A stretch of DNA of 45,343 bases from Pseudobacteroides sp. (lineage in GTDB: Bacteria > Bacillota > Clostridia > Acetivibrionales > DSM-2933). The notes below the pieces were generated by a model that ran no database searches, had not been told where the DNA came from, and was given only the letters and a program-made list of their open reading frames with translations. The position numbers and the translations under genes are program-made. Shown here piece after piece: positions 41,701 through 45,343 of the stretch. Where the stretch lies: assembly GCF_036567765.1 (NCBI RefSeq), contig NZ_DATCTU010000097.1, positions 1 to 45,343 on the forward strand. The letters are read 5' to 3'. Positions within the stretch are counted from its first letter, which is position 1; each line of letters starts with the position of its first letter.

Positions 41701-44039
41701 CACCTGGGGCAAAACAAAGGGGAATCGCATCACAGCAGTACACTTATGATGCAATGGGCAATATAACAGGAATTAAAGACGGCCAAGGAAACCTGACCCA
41801 GCACAAGCTTGATTTGTGGGGAAGAATTTCAGAAATCCAGAAGGCTGACGGAAGTGTTGAAAAATACAGCTATGACCATGCCGGAAATATTGTAAGTGCT
41901 GCAGACGGAAATGGAAATATCACCGAGTATGTGTTCAATAGCTTAAATAAGCTTTCTCGGATTGTAGATCCTGCGGGGGATAGTATTTCCTTTAAGTATG
42001 ATTTGCAGGGAAGGTTAGTTCGAAAGGTTGACAGAAACAGAAAAATCAGTGAATATATATATAATCAGGATGATAACATTGTTTTAAAAAGGGATATGGC
42101 ATCAGGCTATCGGGAAGAATACTCCTACAATCTGGATGGAAGCCTTAAAGCTGCTGTCAATGGTGCTGTCAGTTACTTTTATGAGTATACTCCTAATTTA
42201 AAGTTGAAGTCCAAGAGAGCAAATGGAAAGCCTGTTCTTAACTACAAGTATGATAAAGAAGGCAACCTTATTGAGCTTAAAGATATCTCAGGAAAACTTA
42301 CAACTTATAAGTATGATGAACTTGGAAGGCTTTCGGAGGTATGGGACGCAGAACAAAAGGAAGCCACCTACATCTACAACCTTGATAGTACTGTAGCCTC
42401 AATATGTTATAGTAATGGAACAACTGTGGAATACAGCTATGATAATGATAAAAATATAGCATCCATCATATCAAGGAATAAAGCCGGTGAAGAAATAATT
42501 TCACATATGTATTTCTATGATAACAATGGGAATCAGGTTGAAAAAGTTGAAAATGGAAGCGTTACAAGCTTTCGCTATGATAAGCTTAACAGGCTGGAAA
42601 AAGTGGTTTATCCTGATGTTGAAGAAATATTTACATATGACTTTGCAGGAAACAGAATAAGTAGAATAAAGGGTAATATCAAAGAAGAATACAGCTATGA
42701 CAAAAGAAATAGATTGGTAGAGAAGGTTGAAGGAGCTGCACATACTAATTACCAGTATGATCCCCACGGCAATCTGATTCAGGAGAGCGGCAATAGGGGT
42801 ATAACAAAGTATACATACGACTGCTTTAACAGGACAGCATCTGTACAGAGCCCGGCAGGAGGGTTTATTAAAAATGTTTATGACCCTGAAGGTCTAAGGT
42901 ATGAGGTGCAGGAAAACGGCAATGTTAGTAGGTTTGTGTTCAGCGGAAGAGATATAGTGTCGGAACTAGATGGAAGCGGAAGCCTCAAGCATTCTTCCAT
43001 CAGGGGGTATGAGCTTCTTGCTCACAAGGAAGTTACGGGCAAGAGTTATTATTATATCAACAACGCCCACGGTGATGTAACGGCATTGGTTGATGCAGCC
43101 GGAAGTGTAGTGAATCGGTATCAGTATGATGCATTTGGTAATACAGTTGAAGCTGTAGAGAAGGTGCAGAATAGATTCAGGTATGCTGGAGAGCAGTATG
43201 ATCAAGTTACAGCACAATATTACCTTAGAGCTAGGTTCTATAACCCTGTAGTTGGTAGGTTTACACAAGAAGACACATACAGAGGCGATGGATTAAACCT
43301 CTATTCATATGTAAAAAATAATCCTGTTAAGTATCTTGACCCAAGTGGACATTGGGGCGAATTAGTCCATAAAGATGTAACAACTGAGATAGCCTCAAAA
43401 TTATTAGATAATGAAAAATATGGAAGTATAGTTGGAAATGCTGATAACGGTGTTGATTCAGACCCTACAACAAGTCCTTTCCTTAAAGCGACACAGGATT
43501 GGCATTTTGATCAAACCAAAGGTACTGGCGTAGATACAAGACAGCAACACTTTGATGAGTATTATAAAAAATCTGTTGACACATGGAATAATGCTGAAAA
43601 AGATTATGCCAACAATGTTGCAAATATAGAAAATTCATATTCCTATAAAATCAAAAAGGTTTTCATGAGTGAAGAGAAAGCAAAAAATAGTTGTTTACAA
43701 AGCCTGATGGAGGAAAGAGAAAAACAACGTAAAAAATCTCTTGAACAGTTAGGAAAAGCATTACATCCATATCAAGATATTGATGCACATATGGATTGGG
43801 ATACTGGCCCACTTGGTGTGAATGCTCATCATGCTAATAGTGGATATGATAAAATAAAGATATTTGATGATCCACGTTACGATCTTGTAAAAAATCCGGC
43901 AGGTGGCTATGATCCGATAGATTCTGGAGAGAAATTTGGAAGTCAGAGGTATAAGGCAACAGAACAAAAGACAAAAGATGCTATTACACAATTTATGAAG
44001 GATGTTAATTACTGTGCATCTAAAAGTCAGACTTTTTAA
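38727..44039 (+). CDS. RHS-repeat effector with C-terminal zinc-dependent toxin domain
   Basis: This 1,770-residue protein begins with a very basic tail (about 1-55), then a DUF6531-like entry domain (CTSGDPINVVTGSFYIDAKD), many RHS/YD repeats (YDxxG, about 150-1470), and the core-ending block LRARFYNPVVGRF, YVKNNPVKYLDPSGH (to residue 1542). The remaining 228 residues are the variable toxin. It starts W1543-G-E-L-V-H1548 and carries D1577, D1579, D1591-W-H1593 and L-G-K-A-L-H1680-x3-D1684-x3-H1688, with H1701 and H1702 further on. This pattern matches the zinc-dependent phospholipase C/S1-P1 nuclease superfamily. RHS shells wrap and auto-cleave their toxins. It starts three bases after VgrG 2, so it is translationally coupled. 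Confidence 0.92.
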   Translation: MNWKSTKVSKNDLEKLKAGKLKQENRKKKNRALKKGKGNGKKSKSPKNTSQAAKNVCTSGDPINVVTGSFYIDAKDLLIEDRGINLEIKRKYNSTDESTGPMGKGWTFEFESRIERRGDELTLVCPDGSVREYEKNEGLWANVSDDDESDKLTELETGQFLLKSKDKKTLNYDKNGKLISVSDKNHNTLLLAYNHKGEIDTLTTPGGKIITFLCNSGKVLQITDNIGRIVKYKYSGDNLTEVTLPNGGTVKYTYEAKWITTVTDQNGVPYVKNEYDEKGRVIKQLDKNGNITEITYNEDDKENVFIFHATNVVERYRYNEQNLLSERVYPDGTSEIYTYDIYGNKDSVTDRLGRTTEYVYDKEGYLLEEIYPNGYTISNYYDSFGNLIKTATSGGSATLFLYDSNGNIIEEKVRIDDDVYSITGYFYDEHGRLLERVDPEGNITEFEYEDHHIDKPTLIRDAEGNIFKYKYDKAGRMIGITIPYGTIEYTYNEINKVIKKIDALGNVTQMEYDLMGNLVKKLLPGEQNSGTGYKFYYDNMDRLVKTIDPLNNVMALKYDIHGNVIKEINPNLYDQDAADGIGIEYIYDQSQRRIKDVYPTGGVGRTKYDPVGNVIKTIEPGKYDVYTDDGAGCEYVYDELNRLTMIKDPEGNVVKAYQYDDGGRLIKEANAKGYETIYKYNAAGWLIEKRAPVDEKDSKALYSITLYNYDKAGRRIEEKVSREYVDDKEYPEDWNVISYVYDKNNRIVEVSDSTGARIQYSYDCLGSRTTEIIKINDKKNKIIRYRYNSVGLLEKKTEEVDGDDLVEKVEGKAISQTLYNYDGNYNLTCITTPLGYKTHISYDKAGRITEVRKIIDKDEIRITKYEYDKAGNLTKETDCNGNSIKYDYDSMNRRVRVIDREGGVTRLFYDDAGNVIKRVSPKNYDPKTDDGIGKSFTYDSLNRLTGVIDALGNVVEKRMFNSAGELVEKMDAAMLSAEYKYDIGGRIKEISTPGAKQRGIASQQYTYDAMGNITGIKDGQGNLTQHKLDLWGRISEIQKADGSVEKYSYDHAGNIVSAADGNGNITEYVFNSLNKLSRIVDPAGDSISFKYDLQGRLVRKVDRNRKISEYIYNQDDNIVLKRDMASGYREEYSYNLDGSLKAAVNGAVSYFYEYTPNLKLKSKRANGKPVLNYKYDKEGNLIELKDISGKLTTYKYDELGRLSEVWDAEQKEATYIYNLDSTVASICYSNGTTVEYSYDNDKNIASIISRNKAGEEIISHMYFYDNNGNQVEKVENGSVTSFRYDKLNRLEKVVYPDVEEIFTYDFAGNRISRIKGNIKEEYSYDKRNRLVEKVEGAAHTNYQYDPHGNLIQESGNRGITKYTYDCFNRTASVQSPAGGFIKNVYDPEGLRYEVQENGNVSRFVFSGRDIVSELDGSGSLKHSSIRGYELLAHKEVTGKSYYYINNAHGDVTALVDAAGSVVNRYQYDAFGNTVEAVEKVQNRFRYAGEQYDQVTAQYYLRARFYNPVVGRFTQEDTYRGDGLNLYSYVKNNPVKYLDPSGHWGELVHKDVTTEIASKLLDNEKYGSIVGNADNGVDSDPTTSPFLKATQDWHFDQTKGTGVDTRQQHFDEYYKKSVDTWNNAEKDYANNVANIENSYSYKIKKVFMSEEKAKNSCLQSLMEEREKQRKKSLEQLGKALHPYQDIDAHMDWDTGPLGVNAHHANSGYDKIKIFDDPRYDLVKNPAGGYDPIDSGEKFGSQRYKATEQKTKDAITQFMKDVNYCASKSQTF

Positions 44040-44085
44040 CGGAGAGTTTGAAAGCCATTTAAGGAAATAGGTGAGGAGAAAATTT

Positions 44086-44805
44086 ATGGCATTTCGCAAT
44101 GGATTAATAAGTTTTTTAATTGTTATAGTTACATCTTTAATTACAATAGCAGCAGGAATTATACTAATTGTTAAATTTAAAAATGGGTTTAATGCCTTAA
44201 GACTTACTGGCATTCTATTGATCTTAATAGCAGTGGTAATGTTACTTTTTTCAAAAAAGGTTTGTATTAGAAATGTCAGGTTAAAAGAAAATATAGTTGT
44301 TACACCAATGACGAATCTGCAAATTTCTTCAAATATAAAAAGTGTTAAAGACATTATTGAGAGCATTGAATCATTTAGCTCATTCGAAGTTAATACTACC
44401 AATGGCGTAAATACTGCGGTGTCAGTAAAACGGTCAGATGGAATTATTGAAATGCTAACAGGTGTTGACCCTAAAGGAGCTCATTTAGATATTAAGGTAT
44501 CTGTATTTGACAGTGTGGAGAATGCCTGTAAATCATACAATTTCAACTATAAAAATTATAGTAAAGATTATGGGATTATGAACAGTAGCGGAACGGAAAA
44601 TGATAGATATTTCGTTACGTACAAGAACCAGTTACGATCAAGTGCAGAAACAATGTTTCAACTAACTGATACATATGTTACATATGTATTTTTCCAAAAG
44701 GGAAACATGATTATTAGATTATGGGAAACCAGAGACAGTGGGGATAGCAGCAAAATTGACAGCTATATTAACTTGTTATCCAATAAGCTATCCACATTGA
44801 AATAG
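44086..44805 (+). CDS. Membrane protein, candidate immunity protein
   Basis: This 239-residue protein has two membrane segments (ISFLIVIVTSLITIAAGIIL and ALRLTGILLILIAVVMLLF) and a 170-residue C-terminal soluble domain rich in Ser, Asn and Val that is of unknown family. If the topology puts both ends on one side, the domain could be outside, where it could block an incoming toxin acting at the membrane. Effector genes are normally followed by their immunity gene, which is the basis for the call. I chose the ATG at 44086 (GAGGAGA 7 bases upstream) over GTG at 44071. Confidence 0.72.
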   Translation: MAFRNGLISFLIVIVTSLITIAAGIILIVKFKNGFNALRLTGILLILIAVVMLLFSKKVCIRNVRLKENIVVTPMTNLQISSNIKSVKDIIESIESFSSFEVNTTNGVNTAVSVKRSDGIIEMLTGVDPKGAHLDIKVSVFDSVENACKSYNFNYKNYSKDYGIMNSSGTENDRYFVTYKNQLRSSAETMFQLTDTYVTYVFFQKGNMIIRLWETRDSGDSSKIDSYINLLSNKLSTLK

Positions 44806-44816
44806 ATTGCTTGATA

Positions 44817-44839
44817 AAGGCCGGAATTAAACCGGCCTT
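44817..44839 (+). terminator. Hairpin closing the plus arm
   Basis: AAGGCCGG (44817-44824) pairs perfectly with CCGGCCTT (44832-44839), 12 bases after the last stop codon. The U-run is short (CTTAATG), so it may be partial. Confidence 0.7.
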
Positions 44840-44929
44840 CTTAATGTCCTGGATTTACAACATTACCACTTTTCGTATTTTGTATATTGTTATATATGAA
44901 CTACATTTTGCTATCCGCCATGCCTCGAG

Positions 44930-45203
44930 TTAATTGCTGAGGGATGAATACCAACCAAATCTATGCTTTGAATCATATGAATTAGTCGTCTTACCGAAAT
45001 TTTTAGCAATTATTATTAAATCTGAAATATTTTTGTAAAGTCCATATTTAAATCTGCTTTTTTATCATACTCAGGACGGACTGCTTATATCAAGATTGAA
45101 ATATTTTGCTACCTGAATAGCATCAGCGACATTTATTGCACCATCCTGAATTCCATCTATTTCTTATGGTATAAATGCCGTTAATATTTGAACTATATTT
45201 TAC
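44930..45203 (-). pseudogene. Remnant of a dockerin-containing gene
   Basis: On the minus strand two dockerin-like repeats can be read, in different frames. The first reads DGIQDGAINVADAIQVAKYF (frame through 45073-45163). After SSPS a one-base shift gives KADLNMDFTKNISDLIIIAK and NFGKTTNS, ending at TAA (44930-44932). Another shift lies upstream, near 45164, where the reading would continue into YSSNINGIY. The calcium-binding Asp/Asn pattern and the AKxF ends match those of the intact dockerin at the end of the 11473 gene. The gene is broken by frameshifts and cut off by the IS end at 45204. Confidence 0.78.
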
Positions 45204-45343
45204 TGTAGATTGTCAAGTAAAATTGACCCCTTTTTTAAAGTTTTTACACTTAAAATTGACCCTTTAGTTCATAGAATATAGGATTTTAGCATATTTGAAA
45301 AATGATTACATCGAAACCCTAGGATTTACACTTAAAATTGACC
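45204..45343 (+). mobile_element. Terminal end of an IS21-like element (incomplete at window edge)
   Basis: TGTAGATTGTCAAG starts at 45204. Three copies of AAAATTGACC follow (45219-45228, 45252-45261 and 45334-45343), two within an exact 19-base direct repeat. Multiple direct internal repeats next to a TGT terminus are typical of IS21-family ends, where transposase IstA binds. The transposase and IstB genes would lie outside the window. Reading into the repeats from a broken dockerin gene supports an insertion. Confidence 0.72.
45243..45343 (+). repeat. Exact 19-base direct repeat
   Basis: TTTACACTTAAAATTGACC is present at 45243-45261 and again at 45325-45343, with 63 bases between. A shorter related copy (AAAATTGACCCC) lies at 45219-45230. 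Confidence 0.9.

Noticed and set aside
38727..44039. Tandem nucleotide repeats in the RHS gene
   Set aside because: The repeated YDxxG units are the normal RHS core and are too divergent at DNA level to be a separate repeat array.
16636..44805. Prophage
   Set aside because: No integrase, capsid, terminase, portal, holin or lysin genes are seen. Kinase, FHA, RHS and Hsp70-like genes fit an injection system better.
16636..44805. Extracellular phage-tail-like system of the eCIS type
   Set aside because: No tape measure or eCIS-type AAA+ ATPase is seen; the sheath layout and phosphorylation genes fit type VI better. I keep the exact class open.
1..45343. tRNA, rRNA or CRISPR arrays
   Set aside because: Nothing with cloverleaf pattern, rRNA-like conservation or regularly spaced repeats was seen on either strand.

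Overview
The window comes from an AT-rich, spore-forming, cellulosome-producing clostridium, comparable to Acetivibrio, Pseudobacteroides or Ruminiclostridium; I cannot name the species. The evidence is a CE1 esterase with a type I dockerin, a second esterase anchored by three SLH repeats, a decayed dockerin gene, a Spo0E-type sporulation phosphatase, strong Gram-positive ribosome-binding sites and sigma-A promoters of the TTGACA-17-TAAAAT type.

Positions 1-16,600 hold ordinary chromosomal genes. They are a transglutaminase-like lipoprotein, an unknown secreted protein, an M24 aminopeptidase, a VanX-like M15 D,D-dipeptidase, a short Spo0E-like protein, a 62-residue unknown protein, a secreted protein of five repeated beta-rich modules, a membrane protein with a degenerate receiver domain, a DEAD-box RNA helicase with a DbpA-type C-terminal domain, the two esterases, and an XRE regulator fused to a dead S24/LexA-like domain.

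Positions 16,600-44,840 form one two-armed locus that I read as a contractile injection system of type VI-like organisation in a monoderm bacterium. The minus arm (23,531 to 16,636) encodes a VgrG spike, two proteins of unknown family that are baseplate candidates, an unusual Hsp70-type ATPase, and a third baseplate candidate. The plus arm starts with a Ser/Thr kinase that has its own promoter and terminator. A second promoter then begins a long operon: a membrane-anchored Pro/Thr-rich protein, a secreted copper-amine-oxidase-N/LRR protein, tube protein 1, a 720-residue sheath, tube protein 2, a pentapeptide-repeat protein, a possible Imm11-like protein, a J-domain protein, two FHA proteins (one membrane-bound), an active PP2C phosphatase, a degenerate PP2C with a membrane segment and TPR-like region, a DUF4280 PAAR-like tip, a second VgrG, a 1,770-residue RHS effector and a candidate membrane immunity protein.

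The most distinctive points are these. The sheath looks like TssB and TssC joined in one chain through a GGGEGGG linker. No ClpV and no TssJLM membrane complex are visible, but an Hsp70/J-protein pair is encoded instead. There is a complete kinase/phosphatase/FHA circuit. The RHS toxin begins W-x4-H immediately after the DPSGH core motif, so self-cleavage there would expose an N-terminal Trp, which is the zinc ligand used by S1/P1 nucleases and zinc phospholipases C. The right edge holds a frameshifted dockerin gene cut by what looks like the terminal end of an IS21-family element that continues outside the window. All family assignments come from reading motifs; no database search was run.
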